A stretch of DNA of 64,000 bases from Rathayibacter rathayi (GCF_004011095.1 NZ_CP028129.1:434001-498000), one strand, 5' to 3'. Positions 17,115 through 27,694 are shown, numbered from the stretch's first letter. The notes: generated from the sequence alone by a model not told the origin. Translations and numbers: made by a program.

Positions 17115-17574
17115 ACAGATACTCCTTCGACTGGGTTCAACACACTCGCATACGCATCGCACTGCACAGGGTGATCACGCACGGACTCACCGTTGAGAGA
17201 ACCGCGGACGCGACGATTGATGGGCAACTACCGCCGTGCAGACCTTCACAGCAACCGAGGCGACGGTGCACGCAAGCGGAAGGCACACACGAAACCCCGC
17301 GGTTCGGCGTACGAGACCTACGCGAACGAGAGGCACATTACTACGCTTGACAAGAAGGCTGGCGGACTTTGTCGCTGCAGGCCGCAAGGCCACCGGCCGC
17401 TCCGCGAGCGATATCCAGGCGCGAGAGTGGCGCGAGCGTGGGACGACCTCCCCATCAGCGTCGACGCCGGAGCACCCCGCTCTCGACCGGGAGGTCCTCA
17501 TCCCCGTCTCACCGATGGCAGCGAGTCGTCACACCTCCACCAACCTCCCCGGCCCGTACACCTAGACTTGCGCA
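17115..17574. other. Intergenic stretch between the esaA-like gene and purN
   Basis: This 460-bp stretch has no protein-coding frame I can support. It contains the ribosome binding site of the leftward gene and, at its right end, the -10 element TAGACT (17563-17568) for purN. A TTGACA at about 17349 has no matching -10. It marks the junction between the accessory toxin region and the core genome. Confidence 0.5.
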
Positions 17575-18168
17575 GTGCTCAAGTTGGTCGTGCTCGTCTC
17601 AGGGGGCGGATCGAATCTCCGCGCCCTCCTGAATGCCACCTGCGCCGAGGGCTTCCCGGCCCGCATCGTCGCGGTGGGCAGCGACACCGACGCCGCGGGC
17701 TTGCGTTACGCCGACGAGCGCGGCACACCCTCCTTCACCGTGGCGCCGCGCGACTTCGCCTCGCGCGACGAGTGGGGCACCGCCCTGCTCGCGCGGATCC
17801 AGGAGTGGCAGCCCGACCTCGTCGTCTGCGCGGGTTTCATGCGGATCCTGCCCCCCGTGGTCGTCGATGCGCTCAGCCCGCGGATGATCAACACCCACCC
17901 CGCCCTCCTGCCGCTCTTCCCCGGCGCGCACGCCGTCCGCGATGCCCTCGCAGCGGGCGCGACCGAGACGGGCGTCACCGTGCATCTCGTTGACACCGGA
18001 GTCGATACCGGCCCGATCATCGCCCAGGAGAGCCTCGCCGTGCTCCCCGGCGAGAGCGAGGCCGCGCTGCACGAGCGCATCAAGACCATCGAGCGTCGCC
18101 TGCTGGTGCAGACGGTGCTCGACATCGCCCACGGAACCGTTGACCTCGAGGAACTCGCCCGCGCATGA
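17575..18168 (+). CDS. purN: Phosphoribosylglycinamide formyltransferase
   Basis: PurN transfers a formyl group from 10-formyl-THF to GAR in purine synthesis. The 197-residue protein starts with [16 protein letters not shown] (P-loop-like phosphate-binding segment). It has [18 protein letters not shown] around the catalytic Asn-His region (INTHPALL) and the conserved [20 protein letters not shown]. The GTG start lies 6 nt after a TAGACT -10 element, implying a leaderless transcript. The stop overlaps purH by ATGA, so the two form an operon. Confidence 0.96.
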   Translation: MLKLVVLVSGGGSNLRALLNATCAEGFPARIVAVGSDTDAAGLRYADERGTPSFTVAPRDFASRDEWGTALLARIQEWQPDLVVCAGFMRILPPVVVDALSPRMINTHPALLPLFPGAHAVRDALAAGATETGVTVHLVDTGVDTGPIIAQESLAVLPGESEAALHERIKTIERRLLVQTVLDIAHGTVDLEELARA

Positions 18169-19766
18169 GCATTACCGCCCACGACCCCAGCAGCTACGAC
18201 GACCGCGACCTGGTGCCCGTCCGCCGGGCACTGATCTCGGTCAGCGACAAAACCGGCCTGCTCGAGCTCGGAGCGGCGCTCGTCGCGGCCGGCGTCGAGC
18301 TCGTCTCCACGGGCTCGACCGCCGCGACCCTCCGCGGCGCCGGACATGAGGTCACCGACGTCTCGGCCGTCACGGGGTTCCCGGAGTCGCTCGACGGCCG
18401 CGTGAAGACGCTGCACCCGGCCGTGCACGCGGGCATCCTCGCCGACCTGCGTCTCGCCTCGCACCGGGAGCAGCTGCAGCAGCTGGACATCGCCGCGTTC
18501 GAGCTGGTCGTGGTCAACCTGTATCCGTTCCGCGAGACTGTCGCCGGTGGTGCCGACGCGGCGACCGTCGTCGAGAACATTGATATCGGCGGCCCCGCCC
18601 TTGTACGCGCCTCCGCCAAGAACCACGCGAATGTCGCGATCGTCGTCAACCCGGCCGACTACTCCGGTATCGTCGCCGCTCTCGCCGTGGGCGGTACGAC
18701 CCTCGCCGCCCGCCGCACCCTCGCGACCCGCGCCTTCGCGCACACCGCTTCCTACGACAGCGCCGTCGCCGCCTGGTTCGCCGGGCAGGAGGCGGACGAG
18801 GGTGTCGCGGGCTCCGTCGAGATCCGTGCAACTCTCCAGCAGGTGCTCCGCTACGGCGAGAACTCGCACCAGAAGGCGGCGCTCTACGTCTCTCCCGACG
18901 GCACCGGCATCGCGCAGGCGACGCAGCTGCACGGCAAAGAGATGTCGTACAACAACTATGTCGATGCCGACGCGGCCGTCCGTGCGGCCTATGACTTCGT
19001 GCTGCCTGCCGTCGCGATCATCAAGCACGCCAACCCCTGCGGCATCGCGATCGCGAGCGGCAAGGCCATCGACCCCATCGCCTCCGCCCACCGCCGCGCC
19101 CACGAGTGCGACCCGGTCTCGGCCTTCGGAGGCGTGATCGCCGCGAACCGGCCCGTCACGCTCGCGATGGCCGAGACGGTGAAAGAGATCTTCACCGAGG
19201 TGCTCGTCGCCCCCGGATTCGAGTCCGAGGCGCTCGAGGTGCTCAAGACCAAAAAGAACCTGCGCCTGCTGCAACTTCCCGACTTCTACGCCCCCGTCGA
19301 ACGCGAGTTCAAGCAGATCTCGGGCGGTCTGCTGCTCCAGGAGCCGGACCGCTTCGTCGGCGGACCCGGCGAGGTCAGCTCCGGTTGGCAGCTGGTCGCG
19401 GGCGAGCCCGCGGACGCCGACACGATGCTCGACCTCGAATTCGCGTGGAAAGGGTGCCGCGCGGTCAAGTCGAATGCGATCCTGCTCGCAAAGGCCGGTG
19501 CTTCGGTCGGCGTCGGCATGGGTCAGGTGAACCGCGTCGACTCCTGTCACCTCGCCGTGACCCGCGCCGGCGAGCGCGCCTCCGGCTCAGTCGCTGCGTC
19601 CGACGCGTTCTTCCCCTTCGCCGACGGCCTCGACGTCCTCCTCGCCGCGGGCGTGAAGGCGGTCGTCCAGCCCGGAGGATCCGTCCGCGACGCCGAGGTC
19701 ATCGACGCGGCCACCCGCGCCGGCATCACGATGTATACGACGGGGGAGCGGCACTTCTTTCACTGA
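18165..19766 (+). CDS. purH: Bifunctional AICAR formyltransferase/IMP cyclohydrolase
   Basis: PurH catalyses the last two steps of IMP synthesis. The N-terminal IMP cyclohydrolase part (about 1-200) has [17 protein letters not shown] and [16 protein letters not shown] with [13 protein letters not shown]. The C-terminal AICAR transformylase part has [35 protein letters not shown] and [14 protein letters not shown]. Length (533) is normal. It is translationally coupled to purN. The stop codon lies inside a long hairpin (19752-19802), so transcription termination and the end of translation overlap physically. Confidence 0.97.
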   Translation: MSITAHDPSSYDDRDLVPVRRALISVSDKTGLLELGAALVAAGVELVSTGSTAATLRGAGHEVTDVSAVTGFPESLDGRVKTLHPAVHAGILADLRLASHREQLQQLDIAAFELVVVNLYPFRETVAGGADAATVVENIDIGGPALVRASAKNHANVAIVVNPADYSGIVAALAVGGTTLAARRTLATRAFAHTASYDSAVAAWFAGQEADEGVAGSVEIRATLQQVLRYGENSHQKAALYVSPDGTGIAQATQLHGKEMSYNNYVDADAAVRAAYDFVLPAVAIIKHANPCGIAIASGKAIDPIASAHRRAHECDPVSAFGGVIAANRPVTLAMAETVKEIFTEVLVAPGFESEALEVLKTKKNLRLLQLPDFYAPVEREFKQISGGLLLQEPDRFVGGPGEVSSGWQLVAGEPADADTMLDLEFAWKGCRAVKSNAILLAKAGASVGVGMGQVNRVDSCHLAVTRAGERASGSVAASDAFFPFADGLDVLLAAGVKAVVQPGGSVRDAEVIDAATRAGITMYTTGERHFFH

Positions 19767-19802
19767 GTGACGGGCGCTGCCCGGCACTCAGTGAAAGAAG
19801 TG
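19752..19802 (+). terminator. Long hairpin overlapping the purH stop codon
   Basis: CACTTCTTTCACTGAGTG (19752-19769) pairs perfectly with CACTCAGTGAAAGAAGTG (19785-19802). The loop can form a further CGGGC/GCCCG stem. There is no T-tract after it. It may be a terminator or mRNA 3'-end stabiliser; the left arm is also the last codons of purH (FFH, stop). Confidence 0.65.
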
Positions 19803-19892
19803 GTGTGTGATTTCCACCCCGCTCCTTGTGCGGCGTGGCGCGGTTGGCTTTGTGGCGCGGTGCGTCCGACAGAGCGAGGTGCGTCGCCGGTC

Positions 19893-19921
19893 GCGGAAAT
19901 CGCTTGGCACGCGATTTCCGC
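19893..19921. repeat. Perfect 11-bp inverted repeat
   Basis: GCGGAAATCGC, 7-bp spacer, GCGATTTCCGC. It lies between purH and the next gene, more than 100 bp from either, so it could be an operator or part of a structured element. No matching repeat was noticed elsewhere in the window. Confidence 0.5.
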
Positions 19922-20042
19922 TGAACCGGCTCTGCCTTGTGGCGGGAGTTCCGTGGCGAGTGGGTGGCGGCGGGCCGGTCTCATAGGGGGATGCAAGGGG
20001 TTCGACAGGTGGGGTGCGGGCTGCGGCGCGTAGGGTCGCCGA

Positions 20043-21317
20043 GTGCATTCCGATTCGACGCCCGACCACCCGCCCGTGACCGCCGTGACCATCCGCGCCA
20101 CCGACCGGACGCCCGCGACAGGGCGCCGCCTCCTCTTCGCGCTGCTCGCCGCCGCGGCCACCGCCCTGGTCGCGCACCTTGCGAACCTGCTCGCCTACTT
20201 CATCGGCAACCAGCTTCAGCCGGGGTCGATCCCGCAGGTGAACGCGTACTTCCTGCTCTCGAGCGTGCTCGGCTTCGTCGTCGTGCTCGCACTCGCGATC
20301 GCCGGAACCCTCGGCCGCGCCTGGCTCGCGGCCCTCACTGGGCTCGTCGCGGGCGTGGTCGGCGCCGTGTTCGGCACGCTCGTGCAGGCCAGCGCCACCG
20401 GTGCCCCCGTCACAGGCGCGGTGTGGGTGTCGATCTTCCAGACCTTCGCCGGACTCAATCTCGTCTTCCTCCTGGCCTTCACCGTCTCGGCGGCGACCGT
20501 CGGTCGCGCCGTCTGGCTCCGCGTCCGCACCGACGAAGCGCCGACCTCCGCCTCAGCCCGCCGCATCGCGCTGGTCCGCGCCCCGGCCGCCGACCTCTCC
20601 GCCTGCGAGCTCACCCACCTCGAGCGCGTCCCCGTCGACCAGCAGCGTGCCCAGCAGCAGTGGGAGGCGTACGTCGACCTGCTCGAGCGGGCGGGCTGGG
20701 AGAGCGTCGAAGCCGCGCCCGCGCCCGACCTCGCTGACTCCGTCTTCCTCGAGGACGCCGTGGTCGTGTTCGGCGACCACGCCGTGATTGCCCGCTCCGG
20801 AGCGCAGTCCCGCCGCGGCGAGGCTGCCGGCGCGGAAGAGGCGGCGCGCGCCCTCGGCCTCACCGTGGACCGGATCGAGGAGCCGGCGACGCTCGACGGC
20901 GGCGACGTCCTGACAGTCGGCTCAACCGTCTACGTCGGCCGCGGAGGCCGCACCGACGCGGCCGGAATCGCCCAGCTACGCGCGATCCTGCGCCCTCGCG
21001 GGTACGACGTCGTCGCGGTCCCGCTCTCGACGGTGCTCCACCTCAAGAGCGCAGTGACCGCCCTGCCCGACGGCACCGTCATCGGCTGGGAGCCGGCCGT
21101 CGACGAGCCCCGGCTGTTCCCCTCTTTCCTGCCGATGCCGGAGGAATCCGGCGCCCAGGTGGTCGTCCTCGACGACGACACCCTCCTGATGGCCGCCTCC
21201 GCTCCGCGCAGTGCCGAGCTGCTGAGGAGCCTCGGCTACCGCGTGCTCACCGTCGACATCTCGGAGTTCGAGAAGCTCGAGGGCTGCGTGACCTGCCTCT
21301 CGGTCCGCGTGCGCTGA
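20043..21317 (+). CDS. Membrane protein fused to dimethylarginine dimethylaminohydrolase domain
   Basis: This 424-residue protein has four predicted membrane helices (about residues 28-165, e.g. LLFALLAAAATALVAHLANL and AALTGLVAGVVGAVFGTLV). They are followed by a DDAH-like amidinotransferase-fold domain from about 180 (RRIALVRAP, SVFLEDAVVVFGDHAVIAR, EPATLDGGDVLTVG). The catalytic His is in STVLHLKSAVTALPDG (about 333) and the Cys in LEGCVTCLSVRV (about 414). DDAH hydrolyses methylated arginines to citrulline; such soluble enzymes are common in Actinobacteria, but an N-terminal membrane module is unusual. The GTG start is 6 nt after TAGGGT, so probably leaderless. Confidence 0.85.
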   Translation: MHSDSTPDHPPVTAVTIRATDRTPATGRRLLFALLAAAATALVAHLANLLAYFIGNQLQPGSIPQVNAYFLLSSVLGFVVVLALAIAGTLGRAWLAALTGLVAGVVGAVFGTLVQASATGAPVTGAVWVSIFQTFAGLNLVFLLAFTVSAATVGRAVWLRVRTDEAPTSASARRIALVRAPAADLSACELTHLERVPVDQQRAQQQWEAYVDLLERAGWESVEAAPAPDLADSVFLEDAVVVFGDHAVIARSGAQSRRGEAAGAEEAARALGLTVDRIEEPATLDGGDVLTVGSTVYVGRGGRTDAAGIAQLRAILRPRGYDVVAVPLSTVLHLKSAVTALPDGTVIGWEPAVDEPRLFPSFLPMPEESGAQVVVLDDDTLLMAASAPRSAELLRSLGYRVLTVDISEFEKLEGCVTCLSVRVR

Positions 21318-21474
21318 GGGCGGAGGCGGGCGGTCTGGCGACGGCCGCTGGACGGGACACCACGTCCGGGTATAGCCTGCGAGGCTGCCCCGGGCCCCCG
21401 TCCCGGTGGCATTCCTGTCTCCCCACTCCTCCCGGCTCGGGGAAGGCTCCGTCCTCGTCGCGAAAGCACGCACC

Positions 21475-23355
21475 GTGTCCGCATCTGCCCTCCCGTCGCC
21501 CGGCGTCACCGAGCACAAGCGCCCGAGCACCCGGCGGACCCTACTGCGCCTCGTACCGTTCGTCGGCGACGCTCTGCCCCGCCTGCTGAGCGGCATCGGG
21601 GTCGCTCTCGTGGCGAGCCTGGTGTCGCTGGCCATCCCGATCGTCCTGCAGCAGCTCGTCGACGGACCCCTGGGCGACGGAGCGACGGCCGCCGGCTCCG
21701 GCGACCTCGGCCCGCTGATCGGCCCCGTCACCGTCATCCTGATTCTCGGTGTCGTCGAGGCCGGTGCTATCGCGCTGCGGCGCCGGATGGTCCTCACCCC
21801 CAGCACCCGCATCGAGGCGCGCATGCGCTCGGCTCTCTACAGCCGCCTGCAGGACCTGCCGGTGTCGTTCCACGACCGCTGGCAGAGCGGGCAGCTGCTC
21901 TCGCGGGCGATGAGCGATCTCAGCCTCATCCGCCGGTGGATCGCGTTCGGCTTCGTGCTGCTCGTGGTCAACGCCTTGACGATCGTCGTCGGCTTCGGCG
22001 TCCTCGTCTCCTGGAACCCGATCCTCGGCGTGCTCTTCGTCGTCTGCTCGATCCCGGTCTGGATCTACGGACTCGCCTTCGAGAAGCGCTATTCGAGCAT
22101 CGCGCGCCGCAGTCAGGACCAGGCCGGCGATCTCGCGACGACCGTCGAGCAGTCGGTGCACGGCATCCGTGTGCTGAAGGCGTTCGGGCGCCACCAGCAC
22201 GCGCTCGAAAACTTCGCCGGGCAGGCCGAGAAGCTCCGCGGAACCGAGATCGACAAAGCCCGTGCCATCGCCGGGATCTGGCTCGTGCTGCTGCTGGTGC
22301 CGGACATCGCCTTCGCGCTCTGCCTGCTCGGCGGAGTCTGGCTCGCCGCCGACGGCCAGCTGAGTGTCGGCGAGCTCTTCGCCTTCTTCGCCACCGCGAC
22401 CGTGCTGCGATGGCCGGTCGAGTCGATCGGGTTCCTCCTCTCGATGACCTTCGACACCCGCACTGCCGTCGACCGCTACTTCGAGGTCATGGACAGCCGG
22501 AACACGATCACCGACCCGGAGGAGCCGGAGACGATCGCCCAGCCGCGCGGCCATGTGCGCTTCCGCGACGTCCACTTCCGCTATCAGGACGCGCCCGAAC
22601 ATTATCCGGATCTGCTCGACGGGCTCGATCTCGAGGTGGAGCCCGGCGAGACGATGGCGGTGGTCGGCATCACCGGCTCAGGGAAGACCACGCTCACCGC
22701 ACTGCTTCCGCGGCTCTACGACGTGACCGGCGGAGCGATCGAACTCGACGGAGTGGACATCCGCCGGCTCCGGCGCGACGAGCTGCGCACGCACGTCGGC
22801 ATGGCGTTCGAGGACGCGACGCTCTTCTCCACCAGCGTGCGCGAGAACGTCCTGCTCGGCCGCCCCGAGGCGAGCGAGGAGGAGCTGCTCGAGGCGCTCG
22901 AGATCGCGCAGGCGGACTTCGTGCACCGGCTCCCCGACGGCCTGGACACGACGGTCGGCGAGGAGGGGATGAGCCTCTCCGGTGGCCAGCGCCAGCGCCT
23001 GGCCCTCGCCAGGGCTGTCGCTGCCCGCCCCGCCGTGCTCGTGCTCGACGACCCGCTCTCGGCGCTCGACGTCGACACGGAGGCGCGGGTTGAGGCGGGC
23101 CTGCGCCGGGTACTCGGCGACACCACCGCGATCATCGTCGCGCACCGTCCGTCGACGGTGGCGCTCGCCGACCGTGTGGCCGTGATCGAAGAGGGGCGCA
23201 TCACCGCGGTCGGCACGCACAGCGAGCTGCTCGCGAGCAGCCCGCACTACCGCTTCGTCATCTCGAGCCTCGAAGAGGACGAGCTGACCCGGCCCGCGGG
23301 CATCGAGCGCCTCGGCTCCCGCCCCGCGACGACCCACCAGGAGACGCGATCATGA
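21475..23355 (+). CDS. ABC exporter, half-transporter 1
   Basis: The protein has an ABC type 1 membrane domain (about residues 25-310, six helices) and an ATPase domain: Walker [11 protein letters not shown]-loop region replaced by [11 protein letters not shown], signature [14 protein letters not shown], Walker [13 protein letters not shown] and H-switch IIVAHRPST. The Asp after Walker B (DDP rather than DEP) lacks the catalytic Glu, typical of the degenerate site in heterodimeric exporters. The GTG at 21475 is taken as start; a GTG at 21406 would add 23 residues of unconserved look. Neither has a clear ribosome binding site. It overlaps its partner by ATGA. Confidence 0.9.
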   Translation: MSASALPSPGVTEHKRPSTRRTLLRLVPFVGDALPRLLSGIGVALVASLVSLAIPIVLQQLVDGPLGDGATAAGSGDLGPLIGPVTVILILGVVEAGAIALRRRMVLTPSTRIEARMRSALYSRLQDLPVSFHDRWQSGQLLSRAMSDLSLIRRWIAFGFVLLVVNALTIVVGFGVLVSWNPILGVLFVVCSIPVWIYGLAFEKRYSSIARRSQDQAGDLATTVEQSVHGIRVLKAFGRHQHALENFAGQAEKLRGTEIDKARAIAGIWLVLLLVPDIAFALCLLGGVWLAADGQLSVGELFAFFATATVLRWPVESIGFLLSMTFDTRTAVDRYFEVMDSRNTITDPEEPETIAQPRGHVRFRDVHFRYQDAPEHYPDLLDGLDLEVEPGETMAVVGITGSGKTTLTALLPRLYDVTGGAIELDGVDIRRLRRDELRTHVGMAFEDATLFSTSVRENVLLGRPEASEEELLEALEIAQADFVHRLPDGLDTTVGEEGMSLSGGQRQRLALARAVAARPAVLVLDDPLSALDVDTEARVEAGLRRVLGDTTAIIVAHRPSTVALADRVAVIEEGRITAVGTHSELLASSPHYRFVISSLEEDELTRPAGIERLGSRPATTHQETRS

Positions 23356-25154
23356 GCACGCTCGGTTCCGCCGAGGAACGCGACGACCTCTCTCGGGCGG
23401 AGTCGACGGCCCTGCGCCGGCGTTCGCTGCGACTCCTCGGGTCGCTGCTGCGGCCGCTGCGGCTTCGTCTTGCGCTGACGGCGGTCGTCGTGGTCGTCGC
23501 GACGGCGGCGCAGGTGGCGGGTCCGGCGCTGATCGCGGCGGGCATCGACAACGGCTTACCCGCGGTGCTCGCGGGAAACGCCGTCCCGCTTGCCCTGACC
23601 GTCGGCGCCTACATCCTGACCGGGCTGATCGGCGCACTCCTCGTCGCCTGGTACACGGTGCTGTCGGCGCGGGTCAGCCAGGCGATCCTGATCGACCTGC
23701 GCAAGCGCGTCTTCCTGCACACGCAGAAGCTGAGCCTGGAGTTCCACGAGAACTACACCTCCGGCCGGATCATCTCGCGGCAGACCAGCGACCTGGACTC
23801 CATCCGCGAGCTGCTCGACTCCGGTATCAACCAGTTGGTGCAGGGCGCGCTCTACATGGGCTTCGTCGCGATCGCGCTCGTCTCGCTCGACGGGGTGAGC
23901 GGCATCGTGCTCGCCTGCGCCCTCGTGCCGCTCGCGCTGCTGACTCGCTGGTTCCAGAAGCGCTCGCAGACGCTGTTCCGCGGCACGCGAGTCGCCTCGT
24001 CGCGGCTGATCGTGCAGTTCGTGGAGTCGATGACCGGCATCCGCGCGGTGCAGACCTTCCGCAGGCACAAGCGCAACGAGACGGTGTTCGGCGGAGTCGT
24101 CGAGCAGTACCGGCTCGCGTACAAGCGCGTCTTCGGCGTGTTCGGCACCTTCGATCCCGGGCTCGTGCTGATCGGCAACATCACGGTCGCGGTGGTGCTG
24201 TTCATCGGCGGCGTCCGCGTACTCGACGGTGGGCTCGAGATCGGCGCGCTCCTGGCGGTCCTGCTCTACACCCGGCGCTTCTTCGACCCGGTGGAGGAGA
24301 TGGCGATGTTCTACAACTCCTACCAGTCGGCCGCGGCCGCGCTCGAGAAGATTTCGGGCGTGCTGGCCGAGGAGCCGAGCGTCCCGGATCCGACCCGTCC
24401 GATCGACCTGCGCCACGCGCGCGGTCGGCTCGGCTTCGAGGGTGTCCGCTTCGCCTACACCGCCGACCGCGAGGTGCTGCCGCGCTTCGATCTCGACATC
24501 CCGGCGGGGCAGACCATCGCGCTCGTCGGATCGACGGGTGCCGGCAAGACGACGCTCGCCAAGCTGATCTCGCGCTTCTACGACCCGAGCGACGGCGTGG
24601 TGACCCTCGACGGCGTGGATCTGCGGCAGCTGCATCCGAAGGACCTGCGGCGCGCGATCGTGATGGTGACGCAGGAGGCCTACCTCTTCTCCGGATCGGT
24701 CGCCGACAACATCGCGATCGGACGGCCGTCTGCGTCCTACGACGAGATCGTGCGCGCGGCCCAGGCCGTGGGTGCGCACGAGTTCATCCAGGCGCTGCCG
24801 GACGGCTACGACACCGATGTGAACAAGCGCGGCGGGCGCGTCTCGGCGGGGCAGCGTCAGCTGATTTCGTTCGCGCGCGCGTTTTTGGCGGATCCGGCCG
24901 TGCTGATCCTCGACGAAGCGACCTCTTCGCTCGACATCCCGAGCGAGCGGCTGGTGCAGCAAGGGCTTCAGACGCTGCTGGCCGACCGCACCGCAGTGAT
25001 CATCGCGCACCGCCTTTCGACGGTCGCGATCGCTGACCGCGTGCTGGTGATGGAGCACGGCCGCGTCGTCGAGGACGGTGCTCCGCAGGCGCTCATCGCC
25101 GGAGACGGACGCTTCGCCACTCTGCACGCGGCTTGGCGCGACTCGCTCGTCTGA
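23352..25154 (+). CDS. ABC exporter, half-transporter 2
   Basis: This 600-residue partner has an ABC membrane domain (about 25-320) and an ATPase with Walker [11 protein letters not shown]-loop VTQEAYLF, Walker [11 protein letters not shown] with the catalytic Glu and H-switch IIAHRLST. The signature is [14 protein letters not shown], with Ala-Gly instead of Gly-Gly. One canonical site (Glu here) and one degenerate site (Asp in the partner) indicate an asymmetric heterodimer. Membership in the multidrug exporter class is clear; the substrate is not. It is translationally coupled to the upstream gene and nothing follows for 270 bp. Confidence 0.92.
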   Translation: MSTLGSAEERDDLSRAESTALRRRSLRLLGSLLRPLRLRLALTAVVVVVATAAQVAGPALIAAGIDNGLPAVLAGNAVPLALTVGAYILTGLIGALLVAWYTVLSARVSQAILIDLRKRVFLHTQKLSLEFHENYTSGRIISRQTSDLDSIRELLDSGINQLVQGALYMGFVAIALVSLDGVSGIVLACALVPLALLTRWFQKRSQTLFRGTRVASSRLIVQFVESMTGIRAVQTFRRHKRNETVFGGVVEQYRLAYKRVFGVFGTFDPGLVLIGNITVAVVLFIGGVRVLDGGLEIGALLAVLLYTRRFFDPVEEMAMFYNSYQSAAAALEKISGVLAEEPSVPDPTRPIDLRHARGRLGFEGVRFAYTADREVLPRFDLDIPAGQTIALVGSTGAGKTTLAKLISRFYDPSDGVVTLDGVDLRQLHPKDLRRAIVMVTQEAYLFSGSVADNIAIGRPSASYDEIVRAAQAVGAHEFIQALPDGYDTDVNKRGGRVSAGQRQLISFARAFLADPAVLILDEATSSLDIPSERLVQQGLQTLLADRTAVIIAHRLSTVAIADRVLVMEHGRVVEDGAPQALIAGDGRFATLHAAWRDSLV

Positions 25155-25181
25155 GGCGTGGGCGCGCCTGGGGGTGTGATG

Positions 25182-25396
25182 TGCAGGGAGGCGTGCGGTC
25201 TGCAGGGAGGCGTGCGGTTTGCAGGGACGTGTGCGGTTTGCAGGGGATTCTCGTGAGGAGGATGATCCTGCCGCGAGAATGAGTCGACGGGAGGCGGATC
25301 CCCTGCGAATCGAACTGGCTCCTGCGAAGGAGACGGGCTCCTGCGAATCGAACCGGGTCCTGCGAAGGGGACGGGCTCCTGCGAATCGGACAGTGG
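25182..25396. repeat. Two families of 19-bp tandem repeats
   Basis: Units of TGCAGGGAGGCGTGCGGTY start at 25182, 25201 and 25220, with a degenerate fourth at 25239. A second array of CCTGCGAANNGRACNGGCT runs 25302-25396 with five units, exactly 19 bp apart, alternating between an AATCG type and an AAGGR type. No coding frame is supported here. Confidence 0.8.
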
Positions 25397-25425
25397 CGGT
25401 CGGTGGGGCGGCTCGCGCGGACGCG

Positions 25426-25746
25426 TCAGGGACGCCAGCGGGCGGCGGCCATGTCGACGCGGTAGCCGCCAGGAGTGTCGACCAGGGGCGTGCCCTCGCG
25501 CTCGTACTCGCGGCGGGCCCGCTCCTCGTGTCCTCGCGCGGGCGCGCCTCCCGAGCGCACAACACGCCACCAGGCGACGTCCGAGCCGTAGTGCGCCATC
25601 ACCGTCCCGACGACCCGGGCCGCCCGGCTGCCGAGCACCGCGGCGATCTCGCCGTACGCCATCACATGCCCGGGCGGGATTGACTCGACGACGCCCAGAA
25701 CTGCTGCGATGAAGTCGGGTCGATCTCCGTCGACCTGCTCACTCAG
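25426..25746 (-). CDS. Alkyltransferase-like protein (MGMT DNA-binding domain, ATL)
   Basis: The frame reads DFIAAVLGVVESIPPGHVMA, then YGEIAAVLGSRAARVVGTVM and DVAWWRVVRSGGAP, the helix-wing DNA-binding part of O6-alkylguanine alkyltransferases. Where active enzymes have PCHRV, this has WWRVV, so no acceptor Cys is present. ATL proteins bind O6-alkylguanine and hand lesions to nucleotide excision repair. The first ATG or GTG would lose the N-terminal helices; homologous length needs a start near 25746, where only CTG is available, overlapping the stop of the upstream acetyltransferase. The start is therefore unsure. Confidence 0.75.
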   Translation of the reverse strand: MSEQVDGDRPDFIAAVLGVVESIPPGHVMAYGEIAAVLGSRAARVVGTVMAHYGSDVAWWRVVRSGGAPARGHEERARREYEREGTPLVDTPGGYRVDMAAARWRP

Positions 25747-26192
25747 AGCGTCAGCGCCCCGATGTTCTCGCCGTACTGCGTCTCGCCGACGACCTCGAAG
25801 CCGATCCAGCGGAAGAACTGCTCGGGGCCGTCCTCGCCCGACTCCCAGATCACGGTGAGGGTGCCGAAGCCGCGGGCGCGGGCCTCCTCGGCGGTGGCGC
25901 GGACGGCGAACGTGCCGACACCGCGGCCCTGCTTCGCGGCGTCGATGTTGATGCGCCAGATGCAGCTGCGGAATTCCTCCGCCGCCTCCGGATCGAAGTG
26001 CGCGTGGATGAAGCCGACCAGCTCGTCGCCGTCCATCACGGCGCGTTGCCAGGAGGCGCCGGGGTCAATCACGGCGGCAGCGGCGGAGTAGGAGACCGGC
26101 GCGATGAACTGCTCCTGGCCGGGTTTGAGGCTCAGCCCGTTCACGGCGGAGATGTTCGAGGCGGACAGCTCTTCCAAGCGAAGGTCACTCAT
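25743..26192 (-). CDS. GNAT-family N-acetyltransferase
   Basis: This 149-residue protein has the GNAT fold: a central strand CIWRINIDAAKQGRGVGTFA with the acetyl-CoA-binding Q-x-x-G-x-G, and a C-terminal ARGFGTLTVIWESGEDGPEQ with FFRWIGFEV. The end of the protein resembles spermine/spermidine acetyltransferases of the PaiA or diamine type, but the substrate is uncertain. A TACAGT -10 element lies 6 nt before the ATG (leaderless). The downstream alkyltransferase-like gene starts at its stop codon, so the two are probably cotranscribed. Confidence 0.85.
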   Translation of the reverse strand: MSDLRLEELSASNISAVNGLSLKPGQEQFIAPVSYSAAAAVIDPGASWQRAVMDGDELVGFIHAHFDPEAAEEFRSCIWRINIDAAKQGRGVGTFAVRATAEEARARGFGTLTVIWESGEDGPEQFFRWIGFEVVGETQYGENIGALTL

Positions 26193-26388
26193 GCCGTCAC
26201 TGTAGCGGCGGGCTGCATGGGGGGCATCCTTTTGGCGGGCGACGCGGGCAGTCCCACGAGCCGAGAGCGGAGAAGTGTCTCGACATCGAGACAGTTCGGG
26301 CCTCGGGTAGGCTGGCCGAGGCCATCCGGAGCGGTGCAGAGCCGCCCGTCCCGCACAGGTGCGGGGTCATCGACATCATGGGAGAGCA

Positions 26389-27606
26389 ATGTCCAAGATC
26401 AAGGTTGAGGGAACGGTCGTCGAGCTCGACGGCGACGAGATGACGCGCATCATCTGGCAGAAGATCAAGGACACCCTCATCCACCCGTACCTCGACGTGA
26501 ACCTCGAGTACTACGACCTCGGCATCGAGCACCGTGACGAGACGGACGACCAGGTCACGATCGACGCGGCGCATGCCATCCAGAAGCACGGGGTCGGCGT
26601 GAAGTGCGCGACCATCACCCCCGATGAGGCCCGCGTCGAGGAGTTCGGCCTGAAGAAGATGTGGAAGTCGCCCAACGGCACGATCCGCAACATTCTCGGC
26701 GGCGTGATCTTCCGCGAGCCGATCATTATCTCGAACATCCCGCGCCTGGTCCCGGGCTGGAACAAGCCGATCATCATCGGACGTCACGCGTTCGGCGACC
26801 AGTACCGCGCTACCGACTTCGTCTTCAAGGGCAAGGGCACGCTCACGGTCGAGTTCACGCCAGAGGACGGCTCCGAGCCGATGAAGTTCGAGGTCTATAA
26901 GGCCCCCGATGACGGCATCGCGCAGGTGCAGTACAACCAGGACGCCTCGATCCGTGACTTCGCCCGCTCGTCGCTTAACTACGGCCTCTCGCGCAACTAC
27001 CCGGTCTACCTCTCGACCAAGAACACGATCCTCAAGGCGTACGACGGCCGCTTCAAGGACATCTTCGAGGAGATCTTCGAGACCGAGTTCAAGGAGCGCT
27101 TCGACGCCGCCGGCCTCACCTACGAGCACCGCCTCATCGACGATATGGTCGCCTCGGCCATGAAATGGGAGGGCGGCTACGTCTGGGCTTGCAAGAACTA
27201 CGACGGCGACGTCCAGTCCGACACCGTGGCGCAAGGCTTCGGCTCGCTCGGTTTGATGACCTCGGTGCTCTCCACGCCCGACGGGAGCGTCGTCGAGGCG
27301 GAGGCGGCGCACGGCACGGTCACGCGCCACTACCGCCAGCACCAGGCGGGCAAGCCCACCTCGACCAACCCGATCGCCTCGATCTACGCCTGGACGCGCG
27401 GCCTCGCGCACCGCGGCAAGCTGGACGGCAACCAGGAGCTCATCGACTTCTCGCTGACGCTCGAGGACGTGGTGATCACGACGGTCGAGTCCGGCAGGAT
27501 GACCAAGGACCTCGCGCTGCTCGTGGGCCCCGAGCAGGGCTGGCAGACGACGGAGGAGTTCCTCGCGACCCTCGACGAGAACCTGAAGACCCGCATGTCG
27601 GCCTGA
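26389..27606 (+). CDS. icd: NADP-dependent isocitrate dehydrogenase
   Basis: This enzyme oxidises isocitrate to 2-oxoglutarate in the TCA cycle. The 405-residue sequence is of the eukaryotic-like subfamily [15 protein letters not shown] at the N-terminus, the substrate loop [29 protein letters not shown], and [20 protein letters not shown] for NADP and isocitrate binding. The ATG at 26389 is preceded by GGGAGAG; an upstream in-frame start would add ten unconserved residues. It is a monocistronic unit ending in a hairpin. Confidence 0.97.
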   Translation: MSKIKVEGTVVELDGDEMTRIIWQKIKDTLIHPYLDVNLEYYDLGIEHRDETDDQVTIDAAHAIQKHGVGVKCATITPDEARVEEFGLKKMWKSPNGTIRNILGGVIFREPIIISNIPRLVPGWNKPIIIGRHAFGDQYRATDFVFKGKGTLTVEFTPEDGSEPMKFEVYKAPDDGIAQVQYNQDASIRDFARSSLNYGLSRNYPVYLSTKNTILKAYDGRFKDIFEEIFETEFKERFDAAGLTYEHRLIDDMVASAMKWEGGYVWACKNYDGDVQSDTVAQGFGSLGLMTSVLSTPDGSVVEAEAAHGTVTRHYRQHQAGKPTSTNPIASIYAWTRGLAHRGKLDGNQELIDFSLTLEDVVITTVESGRMTKDLALLVGPEQGWQTTEEFLATLDENLKTRMSA

Positions 27607-27623
27607 TCGTCGGCTTTCGCTAG

Positions 27624-27660
27624 CGCGCCCGGCTTGCACGGATCCAGCGAGCCGGGCGCG
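27624..27660 (+). terminator. Hairpin after icd
   Basis: CGCGCCCGGCT pairs with AGCCGGGCGCG across a 15-nt loop. There is no T-run. Its position between icd and a convergent gene fits a (bidirectional) terminator. Confidence 0.65.
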
Positions 27661-27694
27661 TCATCGCAGTCGGGACGAGGAGCGCAAGGACGAC

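Noticed and set aside
17193..17993. Plus-strand frame across the intergenic stretch into purN
   Set aside because: Arg/Pro-rich composition typical of an out-of-frame reading; the purN frame is certain.
25182..25396. CRISPR array
   Set aside because: The 19-bp units are directly contiguous without unique spacers.
23556..25565. Open frame of 669 codons antisense to the second ABC half-transporter
   Set aside because: The sense frame has all ABC motifs; the antisense frame is a high-GC shadow.
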